In this document: one piece after another, positions 33,997 through 41,789 of the stretch
How positions within the stretch are numbered: position 1 is the stretch's first letter
How the letters are laid out: each line of letters starts with the position of its first letter
Assembly: GCF_012103215.1 (NCBI RefSeq)
Contig: NZ_JAAVNE010000024.1
Coordinates: 1 to 64,000 of the forward strand
Direction of reading: 5' to 3'
Source: Falsiroseomonas selenitidurans
GTDB lineage: Bacteria > Pseudomonadota > Alphaproteobacteria > Acetobacterales > Acetobacteraceae
DNA: 64,000 nt
Notes under the pieces: model-generated
Database searches by the model: none
What the model saw: the letters and a program-made list of their open reading frames with translations, nothing else
What the model was told of the DNA's origin: nothing
Position numbers and translations under genes: made by a program

Positions 33997-35399
33997 CGCT
34001 CATCATCGAGGCCGGCTGGGTCTGGGATGCCGAGGGCGGGCTGCGCACCGGGCACAGCGTGATCGTGCAGGATGGCGTGGTGGCCGATGTGGTCGCCGGC
34101 TCGCCGACCCTGGAGGCGGAGCGGATCGTCGCGCCAGACGCGCTGCTGCTGCCGGGCTTCATCAACCTGCACAACCATGCCCTGTCCGCGCCGCTGTTCC
34201 GCGGCCTGGCGGACGACATCGCGCCGGGCGACCTGCCGGGGCACATCGTCTATGCGCTGCTGATGCCGCTCGGCGACGTCGCCGCGCAGGTGATGACGGA
34301 GGAGGAGATCGGCGACGCGGCCGAGATGGCGCTGCTGGAGGGGCTGCGCAGCGGCACCACCGGCCTGCTCGACGTTTTCCGAAATGCCCAATGGCCGCTG
34401 ATCGAACGCGCGAAGCGCCTCGGCCTGCGCAGCTGGTCCTGCCCCTACCTGTTCTCCGCCCCGGTCGGCATGACGCCCGATGGCAGGCCCACCTACAGCC
34501 CGACCGCCGACACCGGCTTCGAGGCGATCCTGCAACTGTTCGACCGCTTTGACGAGGGCCGCCGCGGCCTGACGCGCGTCGGCTTCGGCCCGCATGGCCC
34601 GGATAGCTGCACCCCGGACCTGCTGCGCGCCATCGACCGGGCCGCGCGGGAGCGGGACACCATCGTCTCGATCCACGCCGCGCAGAACCTGATCGAGATC
34701 GAGAAGGTGCAGGCCGCGCATGGCAAGGGCTCCATCGCCCATATCCGGGACATGGGCCTGCTGCGGCCGGGCGTGGTGCTGGCGCATGGCATGTTCGCGA
34801 CCGATGCGGAAATGGCGGCCATCGCGGAATCGGGCGCGGCGCTGGCCTCCTGCCCCCTGGCCTTCGCGCGGTCCGGCCGCTTCGTGCCGCTGGCGCGGAT
34901 GGAAGCGGCGGGGCTTCGGCTCGGCATCGGCACGGATGGCGTGACGCTCGACATGCTGCACGAGATCCGCACCGCCTCCGTCTTCGCCAAGGTGCAGTCC
35001 GGCACGCCGCACGGCCTTACGGCGCCGCGCATCCTGCGGGCGGCGACGCGGGACGCGGCGCTGGCGCTGGGGCGGGACGACCTCGGCCTGGTGGCGAAGG
35101 GGGCGCGGGCGGATCTGGTGATGTTCGATCTCGGATCCTCGCGCTACCAGCCGGTGTGGGACCCGCTGAAATCGCTGATCACCAATGGCAGCGCGGCGGA
35201 CCTGTCGCTGGCCATGGTGGAAGGCCGCGTCCTGCTGCGCGACGGCCGGGTGACGGTGGCCGACGAAGCCGGCGTGACCCGCCGCGGCCGCACGGCGATC
35301 GAGCGCGTGTGGCGGGAGGCCGCGCGGCGCGGTGCGATTCCGGCATCGATCGCGGCGCGGGCCGCGATACCGTTGCACGGAGCCGCTTCGTCTCCCTAG
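33993..35399 (+). CDS. Amidohydrolase superfamily deaminase/hydrolase
   Basis: A 468-residue metal-dependent hydrolase: N-terminal beta domain (IIEAGWVWDAEGG), metal ligands HNH in LLPGFINLHNHAL near residue 62, His in IVSIHAAQN and LAHGMFA, Asp in LGIGTDGVTLDM, and the final composite domain ADLVMFDLGSS. The layout is that of the cytosine/S-adenosylhomocysteine deaminase group, acting on a cyclic amidine or amide. Start ATG 33993, overlapping the AEC transporter stop; the frame is open far upstream but there it runs inside gmk and the transporter. Confidence 0.88.
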   Translation: MTLIIEAGWVWDAEGGLRTGHSVIVQDGVVADVVAGSPTLEAERIVAPDALLLPGFINLHNHALSAPLFRGLADDIAPGDLPGHIVYALLMPLGDVAAQVMTEEEIGDAAEMALLEGLRSGTTGLLDVFRNAQWPLIERAKRLGLRSWSCPYLFSAPVGMTPDGRPTYSPTADTGFEAILQLFDRFDEGRRGLTRVGFGPHGPDSCTPDLLRAIDRAARERDTIVSIHAAQNLIEIEKVQAAHGKGSIAHIRDMGLLRPGVVLAHGMFATDAEMAAIAESGAALASCPLAFARSGRFVPLARMEAAGLRLGIGTDGVTLDMLHEIRTASVFAKVQSGTPHGLTAPRILRAATRDAALALGRDDLGLVAKGARADLVMFDLGSSRYQPVWDPLKSLITNGSAADLSLAMVEGRVLLRDGRVTVADEAGVTRRGRTAIERVWREAARRGAIPASIAARAAIPLHGAASSP

Positions 35400-35429
35400 G
35401 GTAATGGCAACCCTGGGAGAGCTTCCTCA

Positions 35430-36413
35430 ATGATCCGCTTCAGCCGCCGTGCCGTCCTGCTCGGCACGCTCGCCGCGCCGTCCCTTGCGCTTGGGCAAAC
35501 GCGGCGGCCCCTGCGGGTCGTGGTGCCCTTCCCGCCCGGTGGCGGCGTGGACAGCCTGGGCCGGCTGCTGGCGGAGCGCCTGACGCCGCTGCTGGAAGGC
35601 CAGCAGGTGGTGGTGGAGAACCGCAGCGGCGGCGGCGGGCTGATCGGCGCCGATGCGGTGGCCAAGGGGCCGGCGGATGGCAGCATCATCGGCATCATCG
35701 GCGCCGCCACACTCTGCGCCGCGCCCTTCATCCAGCCCAGCATGCCCTTCGACGTGACGAAGGATTTTCGCGCCGTCACCCAGGTCTCGGACAGCGCGGT
35801 GGTGATCGCGGTGGGGGCGGATGTGGCGCGGCGGCATGGCTGGACGGACATGGCCGCGCTGCTGGCCTGGGCGAAGGCGAATCCGGGCGGCGCGCGGGTG
35901 GCCAATGCCGGCGTCGGCACCGTCACCAACCTGGCGCTGGCCGCCATCAACACCGCGGCCGGGGTGGACCTGACCAGCGTGCCCTATCGCGGCGGCGCGC
36001 AGCAGGCGATGGACGTCATCGCCGGCACGGTGGAAGCCACCGCGGACCTGCCGGCGGCGCTGCTGCCGCATATCGCCGCCGGGCGGATGAAGGCGCTGGG
36101 CGTCTCCGCCTCCACCCGCCTCGCCTTCCTGCCGGAGGTGCCGGCGCTGGCCGAGACCCCGGCGCTGGCCGGCATCGACATCCGGTCCTGGAACGCCATC
36201 ATGGCCCCGGCCGCGACCCCGGAGGCGGAAGTGCAGCGGCTGTTCGCGGCGATCGCCCGGGTCGGCCGGGACCCGTCCTTCGCCGCCGCGCTGCGCCCCT
36301 TCGGCTACGATGCCGTGGTCAGCGAAAGCCCGGCGGCGATGGCCGCGCGCATCCTGCGGGAGACGCCTTCCTGGCGCCGCCTGGTGGCGATCTCGGGCGC
36401 CGCGCGGCAGTAG
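35430..36413 (+). CDS. Bug family tripartite tricarboxylate transporter receptor
   Basis: A 327-residue periplasmic binding protein. The signal peptide carries a twin-arginine motif (SRRAVLLG) and ends near SLALG-Q; the mature part begins RPLRVVVPFPPGGGVD, typical of the Bug/TctC family, and contains VPYRGGAQQAMDVIAG. These proteins catch small carboxylates or aromatic acids for TctAB-type permeases; no tctA or tctB is in the window, so it is an orphan receptor. Convergent with another Bug gene. Confidence 0.9.
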   Translation: MIRFSRRAVLLGTLAAPSLALGQTRRPLRVVVPFPPGGGVDSLGRLLAERLTPLLEGQQVVVENRSGGGGLIGADAVAKGPADGSIIGIIGAATLCAAPFIQPSMPFDVTKDFRAVTQVSDSAVVIAVGADVARRHGWTDMAALLAWAKANPGGARVANAGVGTVTNLALAAINTAAGVDLTSVPYRGGAQQAMDVIAGTVEATADLPAALLPHIAAGRMKALGVSASTRLAFLPEVPALAETPALAGIDIRSWNAIMAPAATPEAEVQRLFAAIARVGRDPSFAAALRPFGYDAVVSESPAAMAARILRETPSWRRLVAISGAARQ

Positions 36414-36423
36414 CGCGGCGCCG

Positions 36424-36439
36424 CGGCGTGGTGACGCCG
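36424..36439. terminator. Hairpin between convergent Bug genes
   Basis: A 6-bp stem (36424-36429 with 36434-36439) with a GGTG loop in the 31-base gap between the two stop codons. Its position fits a shared transcript end; no T tract. Confidence 0.4.
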
Positions 36440-36444
36440 GGCGA

Positions 36445-37428
36445 TCAGTCGACGCTGGCGCCGACGGCCTGGATCACCACCCGCCACTTGGCGCTTTCGG
36501 CCGCCATGTAGCGCGTGAAGTCGGCCCGCCCCATGGCGCGCGGGAGGGAGCCCAGCGCGCTGAGCCGACCGGCCAGCGCCGGGTCCTGCACGATCGCCTG
36601 CAGTTCCGTGTCCAGCCGCGCCAGGATCGGCTCCGGCACGCCGGCCGGGGTGCACAGGCCGAACCAGCCGGTGGAGGTGATGTCCACGCCCTGTTCCTGC
36701 ATCGTCGGCAGGTCCGGGAAGGCCGCCACGCGCGCCGTGCCGGATACCGCCACCGGCCGCATCCGCCCGGACTGCGCCATCTGCGTCACCGCGGAGATGG
36801 ACTGGAACAGCATGTCGATGCGGCCCTCGATCAGGTCCGTGTTCATCTGGCCGCTGTTGGTATAGGGCAGGTGCTGCAGCTGCAGCCCGGTGATGATCTG
36901 GAACTGCGACCCCGCCAGATGCTGCGAGGAGCCGGCACCGACCGAGCCGAAATTGATCGGCCGCCCCTGCGCCTTCGCCCAGGTGATGAATTCCTGCAGC
37001 GTCCGCGCCGGCACCGCGGGCGGGATCACCACGATGTTCGGCACCAGCGCGATCAGCCCGACCGCGGCGAAGTCCTTCTCCGGGTCGAAGGGCATGTTGC
37101 GGTAGAGCCACTTGTTCGCGGCATTGGCGGCGATGGTGGCCAGCCCCACCGTGTAGCCATCCGGCGCGGCGCGGGCCACCTGCGTCATGCCGATGTTGGT
37201 GCCGGCGCCGGGGCGGTTGTCCACCACCACGGGCTGGCCGAGCCTGGCCTGCAGGCGGTCCGCGATCAGGCGGGAAATCACATCGCCGGCGCCACCGGCC
37301 GGGCCGGGATTCACCCAGCGGATCGGCCGGTTCGGCCAGTCGCCGGTCTGCGCCCGGGCGCCCGAAAGCGGCAGGGCGGCACCCAGGCCGAGCAGTGCCG
37401 CGCGCCGCGACAGGGGGGGTAGGGACAT
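36445..37428 (-). CDS. Bug family tripartite tricarboxylate transporter receptor
   Basis: A second 327-residue Bug protein with a twin-arginine signal (SRRAALLGLGAALPLSG, cut near ARA-Q). The mature start is PNRPIRWVNPGPAGGAGD and the ligand region includes LQHLPYTNSGQMNTDLIEG. Sequence differs clearly from the convergent neighbour, so it is not a recent copy. The frame opens to 37563, but ATG 37428 gives the proper signal peptide. Divergent from the decarboxylase-like gene, a common partner of Bug receptors. Ligand unknown. Confidence 0.9.
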   Translation of the reverse strand: MSLPPLSRRAALLGLGAALPLSGARAQTGDWPNRPIRWVNPGPAGGAGDVISRLIADRLQARLGQPVVVDNRPGAGTNIGMTQVARAAPDGYTVGLATIAANAANKWLYRNMPFDPEKDFAAVGLIALVPNIVVIPPAVPARTLQEFITWAKAQGRPINFGSVGAGSSQHLAGSQFQIITGLQLQHLPYTNSGQMNTDLIEGRIDMLFQSISAVTQMAQSGRMRPVAVSGTARVAAFPDLPTMQEQGVDITSTGWFGLCTPAGVPEPILARLDTELQAIVQDPALAGRLSALGSLPRAMGRADFTRYMAAESAKWRVVIQAVGASVD

Positions 37429-37487
37429 GTTGTTCTCCGGAAGCCTTCCTGGCGGAAGGAGACGTCGCGGAACGGGTTCTGGCAAGG

Positions 37488-37513
37488 GGAAGCCTTGTGA
37501 AAAGGGGGCTTCC
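37488..37513. promoter_or_regulatory. Inverted repeat between the divergent Bug and decarboxylase-like genes
   Basis: GGAAGCC (37488-37494) and GGCTTCC (37507-37513) form a perfect 7-bp inverted repeat with a 12-base spacer; GGAAGCC recurs at 37439-37445. It could be an operator shared by the two promoters, but no regulator gene is adjacent. Confidence 0.3.
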
Positions 37514-37574
37514 AGGTCTGGCGCCGGCCACCGGCTGTGGCAGGCTGTCCGGACAAATGCCAAAGGAGAGCCTG

Positions 37575-38321
37575 ATGGGCGACGTGCTGGGCTGGCGCTG
37601 CAAATTCGGGGTGATGGGCCCCGCCACCAACACCGTGGTGCAGCCGGATTTCGACATGATGCGCCCGGCGGGCGTCACCAACCACTACAGCCGCATCTAC
37701 ACGCCGAACGCCGATGCCGTCTCCAACGAGACCTTCCGCGCCGGGGCCGAGCTGATCGGCCGCAACACCATGGACGCCGTGCGGTCCGTGATGACCTGCG
37801 GGCCCGATGCGCTGGTGATGGGCATGTCCGCCGTCACCTTCTTCGATGGTGCGAAGGGCGCCGACCGCTTCGTGAAGGAGGTGGAGGAGGTCTCCGGCCT
37901 GAAGATCAGCGTCGGCAGCCATGCCTGCACCGCGGCGCTGAACGCCTATGGCGGCGTGAAGCGCATCGCCGTGATGTCGCCCTACTGGCCGGCGATGAAC
38001 ATCGAGGTGGCGCGCTACTTCGGCGACATGGGCTTTTCCGTGGTGCGGGACACCGCCTTCCGCTGCACCTCCTGGACCGACATCGCCGCCCAGACCCCGG
38101 CGCGCTGCGTGCAGGGGATCAAGGAGATCGATGGCGACGACGTCGACGCCATCGTCCAGGTCGGCACCAACCTGTCCATGGTGAAGCTGGCGGCGATGGC
38201 GGAGATGTGGCTTGGCAAGCCGGTCATCGCGATCAACGTGGCCACCTACTGGCATGCGCTGCGCGCGCGCGGCATCACGGACAAGGTGGCGGGCTGCGGC
38301 ACGCTGCTCGAAAGGTTCTGA
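37575..38321 (+). CDS. Arylmalonate decarboxylase/maleate isomerase-like protein
   Basis: A 248-residue protein of the Asp/Glu racemase superfamily. It shows the family's two-lobed pattern: DALVMGMSAVTFFDG in lobe one, VKRIAVMSPYWPAMN in the middle and DAIVQVGTNLSMVKLA with KPVIAINVATYWHALRARGI in lobe two. The catalytic Cys positions of maleate isomerase (lobe one, CTS-type motif; lobe two, C-T/G-N-L) read Ser and Val here, so the reaction may differ from decarboxylation or isomerisation. ATG 37575 has AAAGGAGAG ahead. The next gene starts directly after its TGA. Confidence 0.82.
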   Translation: MGDVLGWRCKFGVMGPATNTVVQPDFDMMRPAGVTNHYSRIYTPNADAVSNETFRAGAELIGRNTMDAVRSVMTCGPDALVMGMSAVTFFDGAKGADRFVKEVEEVSGLKISVGSHACTAALNAYGGVKRIAVMSPYWPAMNIEVARYFGDMGFSVVRDTAFRCTSWTDIAAQTPARCVQGIKEIDGDDVDAIVQVGTNLSMVKLAAMAEMWLGKPVIAINVATYWHALRARGITDKVAGCGTLLERF

Positions 38322-38780
38322 ATGACGGAGGAGGACGCCCGGATCCGGGACCTGCTGCTGGGCACGCGGCGCATCGCCGTGGTCGGCGCCTCGGACCGTC
38401 CGGACCGGGCGAGCCATGGCGTCCTCGGCTTCCTGCTGGCGCGCGGGTATGACGCGGTGCCGGTGAACCCGTTGCTGTCGGGGCGGGAGATCCATGGCCG
38501 CGCCGTGCGGGCGGGGCTGGCGGAGGCCGGGCCGCTGGACATGGTGGACGTGTTCCGCCGTTCCGCCGAAGCCGGGGCGGTGATGGACGAGGCGGTGCGG
38601 CGGGGGGCCAGGTCCGTCTGGCTGCAGCTGGGCGTGGTGGATGAGGCCGCCGCCGCCCGGGCGCGGGCGGCTGGGGTGGCGGTGGTGATGGACCGCTGCC
38701 CGGCGATCGAGTGGCGGCGGCTGAACCTGCCGGCCCGGATTGGCCCGTCCGGGACCGACGACAATGTGATCGGTCACTGA
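38322..38780 (+). CDS. CoA-binding domain protein (YccU-like)
   Basis: A 152-residue single Rossmann-type domain: RRIAVVGASDRPDRASHGV near residue 16, YDAVPVNPLLSGREIHGR and VWLQLGVVDEAAAARARAAG, ending in VVMDRCPAIEW. Such stand-alone CoA-binding proteins are widespread and their role is undefined; the fold is shared with succinyl-CoA synthetase. It starts at the base following the decarboxylase-like stop, so they are cotranscribed and a link to acyl-CoA chemistry is possible. Confidence 0.87.
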   Translation: MTEEDARIRDLLLGTRRIAVVGASDRPDRASHGVLGFLLARGYDAVPVNPLLSGREIHGRAVRAGLAEAGPLDMVDVFRRSAEAGAVMDEAVRRGARSVWLQLGVVDEAAAARARAAGVAVVMDRCPAIEWRRLNLPARIGPSGTDDNVIGH

Positions 38781-38842
38781 TCGTCACGAGGCTGCCGCTT
38801 GAAAACCGCGCGGCGGCGGGCCAATTGGGCGCGCAGATGAAT

Positions 38843-38876
38843 TGCCGGTAAGGAATCGCGGGGAGCCTTGCCGGCA
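38843..38876 (+). terminator. Long hairpin between the CoA-binding and DUF2076 genes
   Basis: An 11-bp stem with one G-U pair (38843-38853 with 38866-38876) and a 12-base loop, 63 bases after the CoA-binding gene. It can end that transcript; no T tract follows. Confidence 0.4.
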
Positions 38877-38960
38877 GGGCCGTGCCAGCCCGGGCCATGC
38901 GCCCGGTCCAACCACCCGCCCGGGCCAGAAGCCCGGCCACGCCAGAGGATACAGGGGACC

Positions 38961-39668
38961 ATGACGGACGAGGAACGCCGGATCATCACCGGCTATGTGG
39001 AGCGGGTGAGCGGCGCAGCCGGCGCGGCGCCGCGCCCGGCCTCGCCCTGGGGGGCGCTGGGGGGTGGCCAGGCGCAGCCGGCACAGCCGCTGCCGCCGGT
39101 GGATCCGGAAGCGGACCGGCTGATCGCTGATCTGTTCGCGCGCTATCCGGAAGCCCGCTACCGCATCACCCAGACCGCCTTCGTGCAGGAGCACGCGGTG
39201 ATCGAGATGCAGAACCGCATCCAGCAGCTGGAATGGGAAGTGGAGCAGGCCCAGGCACAGGCCAGCCAGGCGCAGCAGCAGCCGCGCGGCGGCCTGTTCG
39301 GCGGCATGTTCGGCGGCGGCCAGCAGCAGCGGCCGATGATGCGCACCCGGCCGCAGCCGCAGCCGCAATACCCGCCGGGCTACAACCCGCAGGCCCTGCA
39401 GCAGGGCCAGGGCGGCGGCTTCCTGCGCACCGCGATGATGACGGCCGTCGGCGTCGCCGGTGGCATGATGCTGGGCAATGCGCTGATGTCCGCCTTCTCG
39501 GGCGGCACGGCGGAAGCGGCGACGGCCGCCGCGGCCGATGCCGGCAGCTTCGGCCAGGAACAGGTGCCCACCGGCTATGACCAGGCCGCAGCGGACGGCG
39601 ATGCGCAGCCCTGGCAGGACGATGCCGGCGCCTATGACGATGGCGGCGGCTACGACGAGGAGATCTGA
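38961..39668 (+). CDS. DUF2076 domain protein
   Basis: A 235-residue protein starting TDEERRIITGYVERV, with DRLIADLFARYPEARYRITQTAFVQE, the DUF2076 core, then a coiled coil (IQQLEWEVEQAQAQASQAQ), a Gly/Gln/Pro-rich linker, a hydrophobic Gly/Met segment (AMMTAVGVAGGMMLGNALM) and an acidic Asp/Gly tail. Often annotated as periplasmic ligand-binding sensor, but no signal peptide is visible; the role is unknown. ATG 38961 is preceded by AGGGGACC. A terminator follows. Confidence 0.83.
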   Translation: MTDEERRIITGYVERVSGAAGAAPRPASPWGALGGGQAQPAQPLPPVDPEADRLIADLFARYPEARYRITQTAFVQEHAVIEMQNRIQQLEWEVEQAQAQASQAQQQPRGGLFGGMFGGGQQQRPMMRTRPQPQPQYPPGYNPQALQQGQGGGFLRTAMMTAVGVAGGMMLGNALMSAFSGGTAEAATAAAADAGSFGQEQVPTGYDQAAADGDAQPWQDDAGAYDDGGGYDEEI

Positions 39669-39687
39669 GCCCATCCAGGGTTGAGTG

Positions 39688-39718
39688 GCGCGGCGGCCCT
39701 GCCGCCGCGCTTCATCTT
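39688..39718 (+). terminator. Intrinsic terminator after the DUF2076 gene
   Basis: A perfect 10-bp stem (39688-39697 with 39701-39710) with a 3-base loop followed by TTCATCTT. It begins 20 bases after the stop codon and is the clearest intrinsic terminator on the plus strand in this window. Confidence 0.7.
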
Positions 39719-39743
39719 TATCAACCTTTGGTTGCCTCCCGTG

Positions 39744-39762
39744 CGATGATTCGGGATCATCG
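39744..39762 (+). promoter_or_regulatory. LysR-type operator candidate before the LysR gene
   Basis: CGATGAT (39744-39750) and ATCATCG (39756-39762) form a perfect 7-bp palindrome with 5-base centre; it contains T-N11-A, the LysR box form. It ends 5 bases before the LysR ATG, where binding would block translation or transcription of the gene itself. Confidence 0.45.
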
Positions 39763-39767
39763 ATCCC

Positions 39768-40631
39768 ATGCGCATGCCCGACCTCGACCTCGACCTGCTG
39801 CGCTGCTTCGTCATGGTGGCGGAGCAGGGCGGCTTCACCGTGGCGGCGACGGCACTCGGCCTGACCCAATCCGCGGTCAGCCTGAAGATCAAACGGCTGG
39901 AGGAGGTGGTGCGCCGCCCGGTGTTCCGCCGCACCAGCCGGCGTGTCGAGCTGACGGCGGAAGGCGAGACGCTGCTGGCCTATGCCCGCCGCATCCTGGC
40001 CCTGAACGATGAGGCGGTGCGCCGCCTGGTGGCGCCACCGGTGGCGGGCCGCCTGCGGCTCGGTGTCGCCGACCATTTCGTGCCGCGCAGCCTGGCCCAT
40101 ATCCTGGCCCGCTTCGCCCGCACCTACCCGGATGCCCGGCTGGAGGTGGAGGTGGGGCGCAGCCATGAGTTGCGCGCCAAGCAGATGGCGGGCGGCCTGG
40201 ACCTGGTGCTGGGCAAGCGCCGGGACGGGGAAGTGGCGGGCGTGCCGATCTGGACGGAGCCGGTGGTCTGGGCCGCCGCCCCGGGCTGGACCGCGCCGCC
40301 GGACCGGCCGCTGCCGCTGGCCCTGCTGCCGGAAGGCTGCATGTTCCGCGACCGCGCGCTGCGTGCCCTGGCCCGGGCCGGTCTGGCCTTCGAGCCGGTG
40401 TTCACCTGCGACAGCCTGCTGGGCCTGGCCGCCGCCGCCCAGGCCGGCTTCGCGCTGACCGTGCTCGGCCGCAGCGGCTTCCCCGACGGGCTGCGGGAAG
40501 TGGCCGGCCTGCCGGAGCTGGGCCTGGTGGAAATGGCGCTGTTCGGCGATGCCGAGGGCCGCAGCCAGGTGGTGGTGCCGCTGGTCGGCTTTATCCGCGA
40601 ATCGCTGGGCCAGGGCTCGATCGCGGCATGA
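39768..40631 (+). CDS. LysR family transcriptional regulator
   Basis: A 287-residue regulator with an N-terminal winged helix-turn-helix (FTVAATALGLTQSAVSLKIKRLEE near residue 24) and a periplasmic-binding-protein-like effector domain (RLRLGVADHFVPRSLAHIL onward). Effector unknown. Unlike most LysR genes it is not divergent from its likely target: its stop overlaps the wecB start (ATGA), so it is cotranscribed with wecB and wecC. ATG 39774 is an alternative start. Confidence 0.92.
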   Translation: MRMPDLDLDLLRCFVMVAEQGGFTVAATALGLTQSAVSLKIKRLEEVVRRPVFRRTSRRVELTAEGETLLAYARRILALNDEAVRRLVAPPVAGRLRLGVADHFVPRSLAHILARFARTYPDARLEVEVGRSHELRAKQMAGGLDLVLGKRRDGEVAGVPIWTEPVVWAAAPGWTAPPDRPLPLALLPEGCMFRDRALRALARAGLAFEPVFTCDSLLGLAAAAQAGFALTVLGRSGFPDGLREVAGLPELGLVEMALFGDAEGRSQVVVPLVGFIRESLGQGSIAA

Positions 40632-41779
40632 GCCGCCACCACCCCGGCGCCCTGACCCCGGACCGCCCCGCCTGCCGCGTGCTGGTGGCCTTCGGCACCC
40701 GGCCGGAAGCCATCAAGATGATGCCGGTGCTGGCGGCGCTGCGCGACCGGCCCGGCCTGCTGCCGCTTGCCTGTTCCACCGGCCAGCACCACGCGCTGGT
40801 GCGCGACCTGCTGGCTGAATGGCACGAGGCTGCGGCGATCGAGCTGGGCGCGCTGCCGCCCGGCCTGGGGCTGCCGCGGCTGACCAGCTACCTGCTGACC
40901 GGCATGGCCGGCGCCATCGCCGCCGCCCGGCCCGACCTGGTGCTGGTGCAGGGCGACACGCTGAGCGCCTTCGCCGCGGCGCTGGCGGCGCACCAGGCCG
41001 GCATCGCGGTGGGCCATGTGGAGGCGGGGCTGCGGTCGGGCGATCTGCGCAACCCCTGGCCGGAGGAGTTCCACCGGGTCTCCATCGACGCCATGGCGGC
41101 GCTGCGCTTCGCCCCCAACGCCACCGCCTCGGCCAATCTCCGCGCCGAATACGGCGCCGGCCGGGTGATCGTCACCGGCAATACCGGCATCGATGCGCTG
41201 TTCCGCAACCGCCGCACCGGCGTGGTGCCGGTGGCCATCGCGCCCGGCCGCCGGCTGATCCTGGTCACCGCGCATCGACGGGAGAATTGGGGCGCCCCCC
41301 TGGCCGGCATCGCGGAGGCGGTGGCCGGCCTGGCGGCGCGCGGCGATGTGGAGCTGGTCTGGCCGCTGCACCCCAACCCGGCGGTGCGGGAGGCGGTGAC
41401 GGCACGGCTGGCCGGCGTGGCCGGCGTGCACCTGCTGCCCCCCCTGCCCTATGGCGACAGCCTGGCGCTGATGCAGGCCGCCTGCCTGGTGCTGACCGAC
41501 AGCGGCGGGATGCAGGAGGAGGCGCCGGCGCTCGGGCGCCCCGTGCTGGTGCTGCGGGAGGTGACGGAGCGGCCGGAGGTGGTGGAGGCCGGTGCCGCGC
41601 TGCTGGTCGGCACCGCCGCCCCCGCCATCCTGGCCGCCGCCAACCGGCTGCTGGACGACCCGGCCCTGCTGGCCCGCATGTCCCGCCCCGTCTTTCCCTA
41701 TGGCGATGGCCGCGCCGCCGGGCGCATCGCCGACGCGATCGGCCAATGGTGGGACGCGACCTGCCCCGCCGCCGCGTAG
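40628..41779 (+). CDS. wecB: UDP-N-acetylglucosamine 2-epimerase (non-hydrolysing)
   Basis: A 383-residue enzyme interconverting UDP-GlcNAc and UDP-ManNAc. Motifs: FGTRPEAIKMMPVLAAL, HVEAGLRSGD, TGNTGIDALF, VTAHRRENWG and DSGGMQEEAPALGRPVLVLR, followed by TERPE with the catalytic Glu. It is followed 10 bases later by the dehydrogenase, giving the two-step route to UDP-N-acetylmannosaminuronate for surface polysaccharides. Confidence 0.95.
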   Translation: MSRHHPGALTPDRPACRVLVAFGTRPEAIKMMPVLAALRDRPGLLPLACSTGQHHALVRDLLAEWHEAAAIELGALPPGLGLPRLTSYLLTGMAGAIAAARPDLVLVQGDTLSAFAAALAAHQAGIAVGHVEAGLRSGDLRNPWPEEFHRVSIDAMAALRFAPNATASANLRAEYGAGRVIVTGNTGIDALFRNRRTGVVPVAIAPGRRLILVTAHRRENWGAPLAGIAEAVAGLAARGDVELVWPLHPNPAVREAVTARLAGVAGVHLLPPLPYGDSLALMQAACLVLTDSGGMQEEAPALGRPVLVLREVTERPEVVEAGAALLVGTAAPAILAAANRLLDDPALLARMSRPVFPYGDGRAAGRIADAIGQWWDATCPAAA

Positions 41780-41789
41780 CGCGCCCGGC

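Noticed and set aside
37395..37574. Upstream extension of the decarboxylase-like frame, with ATG 37557
   Set aside because: ATG 37575 has a strong ribosome site and matches the expected N-terminus; the extension covers the divergent promoter region.
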